In this document: positions 22,755 to 34,721 of the stretch, piece by piece | How positions within the stretch are numbered: the first letter of the stretch is position 1 | Layout of the letters: each line of letters begins with the position of its first letter | NCBI RefSeq assembly: GCF_003589595.1 | Contig: NW_020653856.1 | Span: 4,076,817-4,140,816, forward strand | Length of the DNA stretch: 64,000 nt | Source: Hyposmocoma kahamanoa | Lineage: Eukaryota > Arthropoda > Insecta > Lepidoptera > Cosmopterigidae | Reading direction: 5' to 3' | Translations under genes and position numbers: made by a program | The notes under the pieces: generated by a model | Told to the model about the DNA's origin: nothing | The model's database searches: none | What the model saw: only the letters and a program-made list of their open reading frames with translations

Positions 22755-23260
22755 TAGAGTTTGGCCAACGAAAGCTGGCACAACGTATTTTTTACAAAAT
22801 CTTATTACGGCAACACTATATATCAGTCAACAAAATAAGCGCACTGCTTAGCACGAACCCGAAAACAAAAAAATCTTCAATATGATATCTGATAAGTTAG
22901 ATTGTTCTTTGATGTGAAAACTTAATCGAAGGACAAAATCACTATTAATTATTATTGTAGCGAACCGCAAAAGTATATAAAATTTGGCCGTCGTGCTACG
23001 GTTAGAGACAAATTTTCTTCATTTGACATATGTATGCGCTGCAACTTAAACCTCATAGCGCTTATGCTTGCCTGTATAGACGGTTAGACATAATTCGTAG
23101 TGACGTCTTTTTCGAGAGAAAATTGACAGTTCGAAGAAAGATAACTTTTATCTTCGGGCTCATGCTACCTGGCTGTTTACCGGACTGCTTAGTTTTGCAA
23201 GCACAATATTTTTTATTATTTTTTTGTGCCAGCTTTCGTTGCCCAGACTCTAGCAACCAA
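22755..23260. repeat. Inverted pair of CAACGAAAGCTGGCACAA
   Basis: GCTAGAGTTTGGCCAACGAA and AGCTGGCACAA on the left is mirrored at about 23215-23260 (TTGTGCCAGCTTTCGTTGCC, CAGACTCTAGC). Could be the two ends of a roughly 500-bp element. No target duplication was established. Confidence 0.45.
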
Positions 23261-24396
23261 CGACAAACCAAAACATTTACTCGAAAGATTTTTCTTCGTT
23301 CATTTAGTTTTCTCACTGTTAGTCATTTTTAGTAAAAAATTACAAAATTAAAACTATGAATTAACCAGGATAATTATCGGATATATATCGCATAATTATC
23401 AGATATACTTCGTTTCAATCCACTTTAAACAAACAGTAAATAAACAAGTCACTGAACCGATCATAGACGGTTTAGTGATGTCCGATTGTAATGCCAACTA
23501 CAAACCGTTTAATTAATTGAATGAATCGATTTGTTTAATTGAGTCACGCTAGCGGTTTTCCTTACATAACCTATAAAAGCTCTGGGTCTTTTGGAGGGAA
23601 TTTTGTGAAATCTAGTTTAAAGTGGAATAGGATAGTGCTATTGTGCCTTAATCGAAGATTAAATGCGAAATTATACGAATCTCGAACTAAAATACCCGTA
23701 TCGGCCCGTTCTAAGGAATCCCGAGTCAATCCAACCACGCCGCCTCAAATTGCCTATCCTGTTTGTGGCGGTCATATTTATAGAATCATAATTAAATGAA
23801 GACATGGCTCAAAGGACTTGTATCCAATCCAAAATGGTTAATAAAAAAAAACCTATAAAAACATATTTAAAATATCCAAAATTCTAATTTTAAATCCTCT
23901 TTCAAATCCTTGCATTTAGACACTCGTTCGATTGCGATTGAAATTTCCGATTTACTAATCGATTAAAAAAATTGAATGAACCGAACGTTTTTTTCGTCTT
24001 GCACCATGAATCCATAGACAAGTCATAGTTGTATAGTTAAAAAATAACCTCTATTTTGGAGTACCATTTTTCAAATACGATTTTACGATGCTATTTAAAT
24101 GAATATTGTTGTAAAAAGTGATGAGATATCAAGTCGAAATCTTGGAAATATACGTGAAAGTGTTACTTATTAGATTTATTGAGTAATCTCTTTAGACTTG
24201 TAACCAGACAGTTCTGTTTACTTTTTGTTTAAAATGGGTTGGAACAGACTACAATTATCAATGACGATAAATTAACAAAGATAATATATATTTTGACAAT
24301 TTCGAACACTGTTCTATAGTAATGTGTTTGGTTTAGTTCCCAATAAATTCACTGAATCGGATTGTCGGTCACGTTATTGTTATGATTACCTTCCAG
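23261..24396. other. No gene recognised
   Basis: AT-rich sequence with no clear coding frame or repeat boundary. A pyrimidine tract and acceptor ATTACCTTCCAG end it at 24396. Confidence 0.5.
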
Positions 24397-24505
24397 TTTC
24401 CCACTGCACATAGACGTGGGCCACCCGTACCTGCGGCCGGACGTGCTGACCGCAGTGCTGCGCGCTCTCGTCCGCCCCTTCTCATCGGACCACCCGCACA
24501 CTTAA
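24397..24505 (+). CDS. Orphan terminal exon, candidate alternative ATAD1 3' end
   Basis: This GC-rich block in AT-rich DNA follows the acceptor TACCTTCCAG. In the frame where its first base completes a codon it encodes 35 residues, FPLHIDVGHPYLRPDVLTAV to FSSDHPHT, and stops at TAA (24503-24505). A poly(A) signal follows at 24583. I do not recognise the peptide. If ATAD1 exon 8 used the weak donor near 19653 the frame would continue into it; with the strong donor at 19700 it would be untranslated. It could also be the last exon of an unseen gene. The GC composition is like that of ATAD1 exons 6-7. Confidence 0.4.
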
Positions 24506-24582
24506 TATATCATGCTATGTCTATATTGTAATTAATCATTCACGTAAGTGCCGTGACGGTGGTGACACAGTTAATTAACGTC

Positions 24583-24588
24583 AATAAA
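24583..24588 (+). terminator. Poly(A) signal AATAAA
   Basis: AATAAA lies 78 nt after the stop of the orphan exon, followed within 20 nt by a GT/T-rich stretch (GGTGTTCCCTC). This supports 24397 onward as a terminal exon. Confidence 0.5.
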
Positions 24589-24605
24589 GGTGTTCCCTCA
24601 TCTGG

Positions 24606-26290
24606 ATTCAAGAAAAAATATATTCTTTAAGACCTAGAAGTTCACGCTAAACAGCAAATGTGTGTGACGTTAGTAGACAGTGCAACAACCGTCGCTTGCT
24701 TCAAAATGGAGTGATTTTCTGAATTCGGCCACATAAAGAATCAAGGTTTTCAAATGCTGCGTACACGCCGCCACCAGTCAAATCTTAAAGTGAACACGGC
24801 GCATAAAAATGGAAATCGTCTACGTAACGCCTAAAGGCTGTCTACACATTGAATTTCGCTATGAATAAATTCATACAAGCCAAGTATATGTGTGTGCTGT
24901 GTACAAAAAAAAGCGTCCAACAAACAGAATATATTAGTATGCGCACGCGACTTTTCTTGATGGCGTTTGCAATGTGTTTTGACTGGCCACGTACGAGCGT
25001 AATACGCAAGCACATTTTTCATTATTGTCACTAGCCTAGGGGACTATACCTCATCTAACTTCAGAAATGTGTTATCATGAAGCCAACCTGAAAACGAGCG
25101 GTGTAAATACAGCCGAAACGCCATCTCTTTTTGTTTTTATTTTGTAACTTGTTATTGTTTATATTGTTAGCATTGGGTGCTGACTCTGCTCATGATATGT
25201 AACGTTTTAAAAATGCAAATACTTACGAGGACACCATGTGTGCATATAAGTACGTTACCATAGAGTGTTTTTTCTATATTTTTTTTGTAAATATTCTCAG
25301 TTGTTATTATCGATTTGTATTTATTCGTACATTTTTTTGCATATTTATATTGTTGCATTAATATAGAAAAAAATACAAATGTTTTGTAGAATGTAGATAA
25401 ATGGTGACTATGTGATGGAAAAATGTGTTGTATTTGTCCGATGAAACTTAGTTCTTAAGGGTCAATTCACACTCGTATGTGCTGATCAGTTTGGCTCTAA
25501 AATGGGCTTTTGAACTGACATGGACAGCAAAAAGCTTGACAACAAAACTTGTTTGCAATGTATAACTGAGGTTTTATCGGACTGTAGTTATAAGGTATAG
25601 CGATTTGGGGCAAAATGAGCTAGTATTAAAATTAATTTATTGCACCATAACGTCATGATGTGTCGGTAGAACGAAGCATTCTTGGTTAAAGAACTTGGTG
25701 GGAATAGTTTAGTAGTTAATACCTACACACTGTTAAGTGGGATATGTAGAGCAGGCAGAACAAGTTTGTGGACTTCTTTGGCACTTTTTAATATTCAGTT
25801 TTTTTCATTTTTCATATGAGCCACTGGCCACATATACCATGAGTGTATAGATCGGAGTATAATAATATTTAAATAAATACAAGAAAGAAATACAACAAAG
25901 AAATACATTTGCATCATTTCTCCTTTACAAAACTTATACTTTAGACCTATTTCATTGTCAGTTTTAAACATAGCTGAGGGTTGAGATACATATACTGTAA
26001 CTTTATTATACAAGAAGAAGAAGCGCCAAAAGCATGACATTGTTTTTCATACAACCACTACGTTTCTTATAATTTTTACACAGCGCTCGAATAAATTTTG
26101 AAATCTTTAATATTTGAGTAAAAGTTGTTGTTGTGTTGTTGTAAAGAATTCTTTCGGAATTTCGCAATGTTCTAGGAAGTAAATTTACTTTTATGCACGT
26201 ATATTTTGCCCCAAAAAGCGAATAAAATATTTACTACTCATGCGTACAAACTGTCAGTTTTGTTTACTGTAAATTTAAACACCAAGTGAA
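24606..26290. other. No gene recognised
   Basis: 1.7 kb of mostly AT-rich DNA. AGCGATTTGGGGCAAAAT near 25599 and ATTTTGCCCCAAAAAGCG near 26202 are loosely mirrored and may be ends of a decayed element. No coding frame is convincing. Confidence 0.45.
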
Positions 26291-26294
26291 CGAC

Positions 26295-26445
26295 GTAATA
26301 TATAATTAATACAACGATCGAACACAAAGAAAAATTCTTTCGATCCGACTGGATTCGAACCCTTCGCCATCACCATATTGTGGCTGACGCTCTCGCAACT
26401 GGGTTACAGAATGAACCAGTAGACTTAATGTATAAATTACAACAA
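26295..26445 (-). mobile_element. tRNA-derived SINE copy
   Basis: On the minus strand there is an A-box-like CCAGTTGCGAGAGCG, a B-box-like GGTTCGAATCC, GGATCGAAAGAATTTTTC and the tail TTCGATCGTTGTATTAATTA. Same family as 140-345. Confidence 0.65.
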
Positions 26446-26809
26446 AGAATTTTGACAGTTTGTATCGTTCTAGAAGCGGCTCGCCGTACATGTAAACATG
26501 TTGTAAACAATTTTAACAAAATTTTATGGAGTCCAAAGTTTAAATGAGTTAAGAATGCCTTACGGCTGAATCGGCATACCTGAATCTTTTAAAAGTATAT
26601 TAATATGTTGGTTGACAGTATTTAAAAGTTTACGTTGGATGGTTTGAATTCTTTATACAGAGTTTATAGAAGTGTTGAAAATCTTTACATTAAGAATGGC
26701 TAAATAAAGATCGTATTTTGCTGAATTAGAAAAAATAACAAATTAATTTCTTCATACAATGTTATAGCTAGACCGTATTTGTTATACACGCTGTTAATTA
26801 AATTGCGTT

Positions 26810-27260
26810 AGAGCCGGTTCATACTTGTGTGGTTGAATCGTTTTTCTGAATGATTTTCAGTGGCGAACATACGAGTGATTTCACACCATACAGTAAAACC
26901 GTATACGATGAAAAAAACCGATTAGTTTATTTTCGTTGACGTATATTGTCACTGGAAACCGTGAACGACACACGATAAAAAGCCAGATAGGTCGCAGCGG
27001 CAATCACACGGTTCGGTTTTATGTACTATGTCACTAAGGGAGGGGTCGCGATTCTGACATGAGGGTTAAAAAGTGACCTAGATTTTAACGCCGTGATAGA
27101 ATAGGATGCCGCCAAACATCGTCGTCCATCTTCCAAAAGTTTTCACCGTATGAGAACACTGATTCACAAAACGTATAAATGTATTCACATGCGTCTTTTT
27201 AACGTATACGACAAATAAGAAAATTGAATCGGACAAACCGCATAAGTGTGAACTAGCCTT
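26810..27260. mobile_element. MITE with AGGCTAGTTCACACTT-type ends
   Basis: Left AGAGCCGGTTCATACTTGTG is mirrored by right CATAAGTGTGAACTAGCCTT. The arms are diverged but alignable for about 35 bp. The interior includes GTATACG and CGTATACG motifs and no coding frame. Confidence 0.55.
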
Positions 27261-27767
27261 TACACCCAAAAAAGGGGAGAAATATCTTTCATCTTGTTCT
27301 ATGGGACTACTAAAAAATCGCCAGAAATATCCACTGTTCTCTATATATTTTGGTTAAGTGGGTATGCACATCTCTATGTTAAAGGCACGGGCATAATAAG
27401 TGACTTGGGTGTATTGCGATTTAATGAACAGCCTGTATAAAAGGGGTCGTGAATAACTTAAAGATAATTAAAAATGTTACGCATAATTAATCACTACATA
27501 AGTCGTTTAGATACTGTACTTTATTCTTATACTTAATAGACCAATTTTACTGTTACATGGCTATAGAACAAACTAACACTACTATGTTGAAATACAATAT
27601 CAGTTACTATGGTACGCTTGTGTTACAAGTTTGGCAAATCTCAGGGTGTGTAATAGATCTTTGGAGATAAGTGCAAATTGAGATTTAGGGGAGTTTGAAT
27701 GCCATATGTCATTCCTAATGTTACCTTCAGATGGCGACGTTGGTCACTTGGGCAGTAGGGTTACCAT

Positions 27768-27997
27768 CCGAAATTTGAATAGTCCGGACAAAAAGCCTGA
27801 CATTTTTAGTTGTAAAATAAAATCGAAAACCTCATCAAAATTTTTGTCGTAAATCGAGTTTACAGAATTGGATGGAGGTAAATATTTTACTTTTTTGTTC
27901 TGAAAATTGTTATCCTAAACCGATAAATCCGGATAAAGCTGTTCAGTAAGCTGTTCAGCTTTAACATGTCCGGGCAATTCCGGACGGATGGTAACCC
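27768..27997. mobile_element. MITE with GGGTTACCATCCG ends
   Basis: Left GGGTTACCATCCGAAATTTG and right GGACGGATGGTAACCCC are inverted, with further mirrored CCGGACA/TGTCCGG inside. About 230 bp, non-coding. Confidence 0.7.
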
Positions 27998-28786
27998 CGC
28001 TTCCACGATGATCTTATAGTGCTTTTACGATTTCACATCGTGTGAATGAAAATGGTGTTTCCTCCTAGTAGGCTGACTTCGTAAGACGAAAGGCAGTACT
28101 GTTGTATTAATGCTGTTTTTCTGTCTGGACGTTGCCTTTTAAACAAGTTTCTTCTAATTATCTGACAGCTGGAACTATAGAGTATCTGCAAACCCTGATC
28201 AGTGATTGCATTTTAAAGATTTTCTGTACCATGAACTCTGTAGAAAACAAGATGAAATGTTATAAAAAAAAGGATGTATTTATTCTAGAAGTGTCTATTG
28301 TAAATGTTGCTTCTTGTAGATTGTTAGAATTGTCTTCTTTACACAATAAAATATCAGACTTGGTACTGAACATAACGATTGTGGCAATAATTTTAATGTT
28401 GGCAAGTCAACAGAGACTTTTGATCATTAGGAATCCGAGAAGTGTGCGGATTCTGATAGCGTCATTTGATATGAGTACAGGGTTATTGTATAGTACTTAC
28501 GATGTGTGAATGTATTGTAAAGAAAATTACAGTGATGTTATCAGTAGTAAATGCTGATTTATAATTCATTGGTCTTGGTTGTGATAAGCTGTACCAATTA
28601 GAACTATCTTTGTTGACTTGTCAATCTAATTGTAATTAACTTCGAATAACATTAAATGCTTTTTGCATATCATTTAAATTATTACATTTACGAGCACTAT
28701 GCTGCTTCCTTGATCATAGTCAACGTGGTCGATATTTTTAGCAAAATTGAGTTATTAAACCATATATAACCTGTCGCACCGCTTAT

Positions 28787-28986
28787 GGAAGAATAGCGTA
28801 AGTGGAGTTACGTCAAAAACGTTTATTGCTCCATTAGATACAGAAAAATATAACCCACTAACAAATATATCTCCATCTACATTAGTCGATAGAGTTACAA
28901 GAATTGGAGAGGATGTGGGTTATATTTTTCTGTATCTAATGGAGCAATAAACATTTTTAACGTAACTCCACTTATGCCATTCTTCC
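28787..28986. mobile_element. Fold-back MITE, 200 bp, arms about 75 bp
   Basis: GGAAGAATAGCGTAAGTGGA and GTTACGTCAAAAACGTTTAT, ATTGCTCCATTAGATACAGA are mirrored almost exactly in the right half. The loop is about 50 bp. Shorter relative at 17238-17330. The whole unit could form a long hairpin RNA if transcribed. Confidence 0.85.
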
Positions 28987-29324
28987 ATGAGGGTTGCGAT
29001 GTATGGGTTCAGCGAAACTAAGAAATCTAGAACATTCACTTTTATGCGAGAATTTTTCTTGCGTTGGCTGGGTACATGGCGTAGTAATCTGCCTTCCGCG
29101 CAAAGGCGTTCACGAGTCTTTAGCTTTGCCTTGCGAAAAGACTTGCGCGCATGCGCGGCGCCTTGCCTTTGATTTGGTAGTAGTGGACGCATGGACGCTG
29201 TTGCTCTGTAATTGGCCAGTGGTGCTGTTCTCCGCAAACGTTCCCTGTTGCTTGCGTGAAAATATCAAGCTAGCTAGATATCTATCTCACACAACGCAAA
29301 GCAAGCACCCGGTGCAATTATAAT

Positions 29325-29450
29325 TATTAATGCAAAAATCGAACACAAAAATTCTTTCAAGCCGACAGGACTCTTACCTGCCTCCTCGGAATACCGTCTT
29401 GTCGCTCTTCCAACTGAGCTACAGGTCGAGTTTGCAGGTCGACGATTGTG
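29325..29450 (-). mobile_element. tRNA-derived SINE copy (degenerate)
   Basis: Minus strand: TGTAGCTCAGTTGGAAGAGC resembles an A-box region. The B-box is degenerate (GTAAGAGTCCTGTCGGC). The tail TGTTCGATTTTTGCATTAAT matches the family. Confidence 0.6.
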
Positions 29451-29463
29451 TTCTATGTGTCTG

Positions 29464-29712
29464 GGGGGTCTACTCTCGGATCTTCGTCGGACATCCGAAA
29501 CAATTAGCCAAATAAGCAATACTTGACCAAATGAAAAGACGCGTGATGCGAATGAAGCTTCATACTTGATACTGTCTTTTAATTTTGTCGAANNNNNNNN
29601 NNATGCGAATGAAGCTTCATACTTGATACTGTCTTTTAATTTTGTCGAATGTTACTTATTTGACAGTAATTCTTTCGGACGGATGTCAAACGGAGATCGA
29701 GAGTAGACCCCC
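29464..29712. mobile_element. Inverted-repeat MITE interrupted by an assembly gap
   Basis: Left GGGGGTCTACTCTCGGATCT and GGACATCCG are mirrored at 29650-29712 (TTTGACAGTAATTCTTTCGG, GAGTAGACCCCC). Relatives lie at 31867-32016 and, as a half, at 13615. The centre holds the 10-N gap and a 47-bp duplicate. Confidence 0.75.
29593..29602. other. Assembly gap of 10 N
   Basis: Ten N. The 47 nt before it (29546-29592) are identical to the 47 nt after it (29603-29649), so adjoining contigs probably overlap. Confidence 0.95.
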
Positions 29713-30082
29713 TGTTATAGATTTTTTTTATTGAATTTTTTCGGCTTTCAACAACGCCGTACGTAAGCGATTCAGGTTTATTGTTAAGCTAAAGCTAAAA
29801 AATCTTTAGGCGACATGCAAAATCGATAGATGGAAAGGAGGTATCTCTGTGTCTATTTGAAACGAACTCAATAACCTGCGTATGATTTATTAACTTTGCG
29901 ACTTTACAATCTTGGTAAATGTATGCTGTACTTGTTTTTTTATCACCTTGTACTTCATTGATTCGCTAGAAATATTAAGGTTGTCTGTTTAAACTAGTCC
30001 ACTTGTCTTTGTCCCGTACATGGACCATAACTCAACAGGACTAATCTCCTTACAGACGAAAAAAATCAAAATCCCGCCTTAA

Positions 30083-30255
30083 ATTTTTGGTGGTGAAATT
30101 ATAGGCACCTTGTCTCAGGGTCACGGGCGCAGTGGCAGGGCACCTCAGATCTTTGCGATTTTAGTCTCTGAGTTGCACTGCAACTGTTATGGACAGGCGT
30201 GTAGCTTAATATCAGGCGCACGACTTGCTCGTCCCGTCACTTGATGTTATAATAA
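30083..30255 (+). mobile_element. GGGCGCAGTGGCAGTG-family retroposon (3' part)
   Basis: CAGGGTCACGGGCGCAGTGG, CAACTGTTATGGACAGGCGT and CGTCCCGTCACTTGATGTTA are present. The 5' part is missing. Confidence 0.75.
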
Positions 30256-30490
30256 AACCGACCTCAAAAGTCATTCGTCCCCTAGTTAAGTAAGGGACGT
30301 GGTTCCTTTAGACGTGGAATACTTTCTTCAAATTTAAATGGGACCACATCTGAGGTACCCTCTTTCCAACAAAAAAAGAATCATCAAAATCGGTTCACAA
30401 ATGCGCCGGAGTTATCGCGTAACATACAAACCAAACAAAAAAAACATTCTGTCGAATTGAGAACCTTCTTTTTTTGAAATCGGTTAAAAA
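30250..30490 (-). mobile_element. CCGACTTCAAAAAA-family repeat
   Basis: Minus strand: AACCGATTTCAAAAAAAGAA, GTTACGCGATAACTCCGGCG, GAACCGATTTTGATGATTCT and a GGTCCCATTTAAATTTGAAG segment, ending in ACCGACC. Same family as 38810, 53590, 58035 and 61465. It lies directly against the previous repeat in the opposite orientation. Confidence 0.7.
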
Positions 30491-30539
30491 ATGGCAATGG
30501 ACATCAATTAATTCCACTTTAATATGAAATTATTCAAAT

Positions 30540-30890
30540 ATAGATCATGAGCCAAAATTATCTGAACTTTTGACAAATGCATATTTGCATCGATAGATGG
30601 CATTGCGTGTTACAAAATAATTTAAAAATTAACGCTTGCTAACATGGGTAAATGGCGCTAATCGTAAACAAAACAGAATAGCCGGCAGTATCTATAAAAA
30701 TCTGTGCAGTAAGCGCCATCTAGTTGATTTGTTTGTTATCGTTAGAAATTAGAGTGACTGATAAATTGCAGGCATTGCAGCTCGTCAATGTAAAATAAAT
30801 TAGTTACAAAAATAGTTATGTTACTCGTCGCGATATCTTGTGCAGCAATAGGTACTAAATACCCGACCACGCCCGATCTTGTTTCGCCAT
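30540..30890 (+). repeat. Unnamed interspersed repeat, copy A
   Basis: Shares with 38215-38505 the motifs ATAGATGGCATTG, AAGCGCCATCTAGTTGATTT, GTTTGTTATC and ACTAAATACCCGAC over about 300 bp at moderate identity. Non-coding. Confidence 0.65.
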
Positions 30891-31866
30891 TAGCAGTCCT
30901 CTCGAGCTAAAAGATAAAACAACAACCACTATTAGCCATAATAATGATGGCGATGGAGTGACGGAGTCGAGATATAAGTTCTTCTCGCTGACTTAGATAG
31001 TTAAGCTAGAAATACAATATTAAAATGATTTGATTGTTCAAAAATATTTGAACATTTGATAAAAAACGTATTTTTAAATAATAATTTCTTTATTCGCAAA
31101 AACATTTGTACAGAAAAAATTAAGTAAGTAAAATGCATTTCTTTTACAAATCAACTGTGCAATAAACATTTGCTTTTTTTTAATTGCTTAAAAATTTATA
31201 AAATTTTGAATTATTCACTGTAACAAAAAATATAAACATTTGGTGAAAATGAACCTTACTCAAAATGTTTAGGTATTCTTTCGATGACCTTAAGTCCATT
31301 TTCATAAGAATTATTTTTATCAAATGTTTTCTATTTCTTGATCGCTTGTAAGAGGCTAAAACGGATTGATGTTCAATTTTAATAGAATAACTTCATTTAG
31401 TATTAGACAGGGGCTGTGTAAATTTGTATGTTATAGCTTTTCTAACTCTTTGTTTTGTCTTGCTAGCAAATGGGTTATATTAAGAAAAATGAGTGCATAA
31501 TATTAAAATTGATACGTAGATCTCTTTGAATTTTTCAGTTGTTTGCTGTAATTTAAAGTTGTATTTTTAGGCAAACATTCCTTCGAATGGCAACTTTTTT
31601 TCCCGCTTAACTTTACCAACAATAATTTATGTTTTTATATTTTAGTGACCAACCTTTTGCTGTGCGATGGTCGAAATGACAGCGGCTCCAGAGCCCGATT
31701 CTCGTGCCATAGACAAACTATACGCCATGTGTACTAACTGTAATGTCAACGCCTATTTAAATTGGTTCCCTAGACGAGTTCCATGTCCGACTTCATTTCG
31801 AATTCATAGAAAAATATTAATCCGATAACTGTCGTATTGCGTTGGTGTCGCCATTCTAAGCCCTGT

Positions 31867-32016
31867 ACTCTCGTTTTCGTCAGACGTTTGTCTAAAAAAA
31901 TTACTGTCAAATAAGTAAAGCTTCATATTTCATATTATCTTATCGTTTGGTCGAGTATTACTTGTTTGATAGCAATTATTTTGGACGGATGTCGGACAGA
32001 GAACGAACGAGTCTCA
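31867..32016. mobile_element. Inverted-repeat MITE, second copy
   Basis: Left AATTACTGTCAAATAAGTAA is mirrored by right TATTACTTGTTTGATAGCAA, with GGACGGATGTCGGACAGAGA at the right end. About 150 bp. Related to 29464-29712. Confidence 0.65.
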
Positions 32017-33447
32017 CGTACGGACAACGGCACACCAGACTACACATTTTTGTTCGAAAATCGCCTCCAATGCAACGGAACAAGATACGTCAATGTGTAG
32101 CTTGATGTGCTGGCGTGTGTACATTGAAAAAATACGATTACAATTCAAAGAACTCCAAATTTTCATGACGTCATTTTCTTAATTCTGTGTCAAAATATTA
32201 TGCATAAATTATTTATAGTTCCAATGATTAGTACTATTTTAAGCTACGAGTACATTTGGTTGTTTAATTATAACAATAATTGTTATTTATGCAGTGTGAC
32301 TGCTTTGTATTTGAATAGTTAAAATAAGTAGCGATACTACAAATATTGTTCTTAAAAAATCTCAGACGACATTCGTTGTTAAATTGTTATAAAGTGTCCT
32401 GAAACTATAAATACTTAAATACGTATTTTTGAGGTAAACTTTTGTTACTGGTTTCTTCATAAATTTCAAGGCGTGATTGTGAATTCCGGAAATTGTATAA
32501 TCAGTAACTTTTACCGTGAGTTTAGTGTTGCTATTCGCTAGTGACTTTGCCCCAGCCATAGTATAATGAGATAAGTAGTTCAACTCCCGCCTGTTCGCCC
32601 GCTCGGATCGCAGGGTCGTTACATTATTATTTTTTGCGACAGCAATATACCTTTAGGCTACAACTATGTAACTACTACGACAGCACTACCGCTCGCTGTA
32701 GTTTGTGGCCTATAAATTTGAAAAAACTAGAAACCTTTGTTAAATACAATACTTACATATCTTAATTTTTTCACCAGTATTGCGGAGAATGATATCTCAA
32801 TTGTGGGAGTATGATTATGAAATACAACTGAAATGCTGAATAAGTCTGAATTTGAGGCACTAGAGTTCAAACAACAAAAAACACAGAGCGAACACTTCAA
32901 TTTTATAATGAATGACGCGATGACCCTCGCTGTGCAACGCGAGTGCACTGCGACACAATGCGAATGTGTGCATCCTTACAGGTCGCGCAGAGGGCGCGCA
33001 TACCGCGCTGCTACGTTTGTAAGGAGTTACTGTTGGCGAAATATTGTTTGCATCGATTCATCTTATCGCTTCTTTAAAATACAATAGGACAAATCAGTGA
33101 GCCGTCTCGGTAATTCATGTCCCATCTGTATAGTGCAAACATCTAGTTCAAAACACTTTTACGCATTGGCATTTAATTCTAAACTTGATAATCTTGCGAA
33201 ACTAACTTTGTTGAATTTGTAAGCAAAGAGTCGGCAGTCGGTATTTTAAAAAGTACTTATAGTTTAAAACGACCCTATGAATAAAGAAATAATTCAAAAC
33301 TCCAGGAAAAGCATTATGGACCTTTATTATGGATTTGAGTAAAATAAGTTATTGGTTTATTGCTCTATTGTAATAGAAAGAATAGCAGTTCCAAGAGATA
33401 CATATTCATCGTTGAAAATAATATTTTTTCAACTATACTATACTATC
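32017..33447. other. No gene recognised
   Basis: 1.4 kb of AT-rich DNA. A GC-rich patch at 32930-33035 (GGTCGCGCAGAGGGCGCGCA, TACCGCGCTG) resembles sequence near 36225 and 54455, so is part of a repeat. No convincing coding frame. Confidence 0.45.
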
Positions 33448-33476
33448 GAGTTCTTAGGTTTTCGCGATTGTTACAC

Positions 33477-33556
33477 ATAGGAAATGAAACTATTTTTCCG
33501 GATTTAAATCGTGTTTACGCTTGATTTAAATCCGGAAAAATAGTTTTATTTCCTAT
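33477..33556. repeat. Near-perfect palindrome of the CCGGATTTAAATC family
   Basis: A 34-bp arm (33477-33510: ATAGGAAATGAAACTATTTT, CCGGATTTAAATC) is mirrored at 33523-33556 with one mismatch across a 12-nt loop. The left flank TCGAGTTCTTAGGTTTTCGC matches 3440-3475 and 10140-10178 inverted. Confidence 0.85.
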
Positions 33557-33754
33557 ATACTATACTATACTAGAAGTTCCCAAACTCTTCAAGATTTGAA
33601 AACACGTATTTTTTTATATTAACGTAACACAAAAAATCAAGGAAATTAATGGTAGTGCAGTTTATATAGATAATTCAGGTTTTTTTTTTCAAATGCGGTA
33701 GCACCCCCTGACAGCATCCACGTCCCCCAATTGCTTCCAAGGACACTTCAGCGC

Positions 33755-33795
33755 CCACTGGGGGGACGGTAGGGACCACTTTGGGAAACTATAAA
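33755..33795. repeat. CACTGGGGGGACGGTAGGGA repeat remnant
   Basis: Reverse complement of the sequence at 16441-16475 beside the fold-back element in ATAD1 intron 6. This suggests a common element end at both sites. Confidence 0.6.
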
Positions 33796-34721
33796 CCATA
33801 CACTACTTGTCTTATTTTACTATACCCCAGCGGTCAGAAGATAACAATTTTCTATACAAATATTTTAAACGTCCGCGATTTTAGACGCTGTCATGTCTAA
33901 AATAAAATACATTTTGTTTCAGCTGGTAATTACATCAAAACATATTTAAAAATGTCGTGCAATATTTCTCGATTAATTGATGTTTGTAGTATCGTGATGT
34001 GTTTGTAGTAAAGTCAAGTTTTGTTGTCGCCATTGTCATCTCGATGGAGTAGAGTCGGATGGTTCTTTATTGTGTAAATACAAGCAATAATATAAATTAC
34101 TTGATTTGTTTCATTTAATCGTAACTTTTCCTTATAAATTTGCAATTTACGCCCGTATTAACAAATCTGTCTCAAGTGCAAGATACTTCATCTCCAGTAG
34201 TAGGACATCTGGAAAGAATTAGCATATTTTAAAAAAGCAATGTAGTCAAAAGGACGCACTTCCGCTGTAGTTTAAAGTTCTTTGTTAACTACGGTCAATA
34301 AAAATGGATCGTAAAAAAAATAGAAAAAACAGTATTTGTCTTAAGAATAGAAGTAATATGAAATTTATTTGGAGCCACAGCAAATTATTGAAACATTGTC
34401 TATAATTTCTGTATTAAAATTTACGTTATACTGCCGCTGTTAGTTATAATGGCGCATGTGGCATTATTTAAAAAAAATTGTTATGTACATTGCCGTTATC
34501 AGTACAAAAAGCCCGATCGGTCACTATTTTTATTTTTCCCTACCTAGGTTACTGTAAGTTACTACAAGAAAAACGTGATTATTTTCTCGCTTTTGAGTTT
34601 TTGTCACATGCGCCCTTTCAAGTACGGGTAGTATACATTGTTTATTTCTTTTTATATTTCATTATTTTTTATTTAGCACCGTAAACATAATGGGTCACGA
34701 GCACGTCGAGGTTGACACTTA

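Noticed and set aside
23539..23799. 86-codon plus-strand frame
   Set aside because: No motif, no splice context, composition non-coding.
25599..26220. Mirrored TTTGGGGCAAAAT words as ends of a transposon
   Set aside because: Only about 17 bp match with mismatches and no target duplication; too weak to call.
28132..28509. 125-codon plus-strand frame
   Set aside because: AT-rich, no domain, no splice or promoter context; composition equals the surrounding non-coding DNA.
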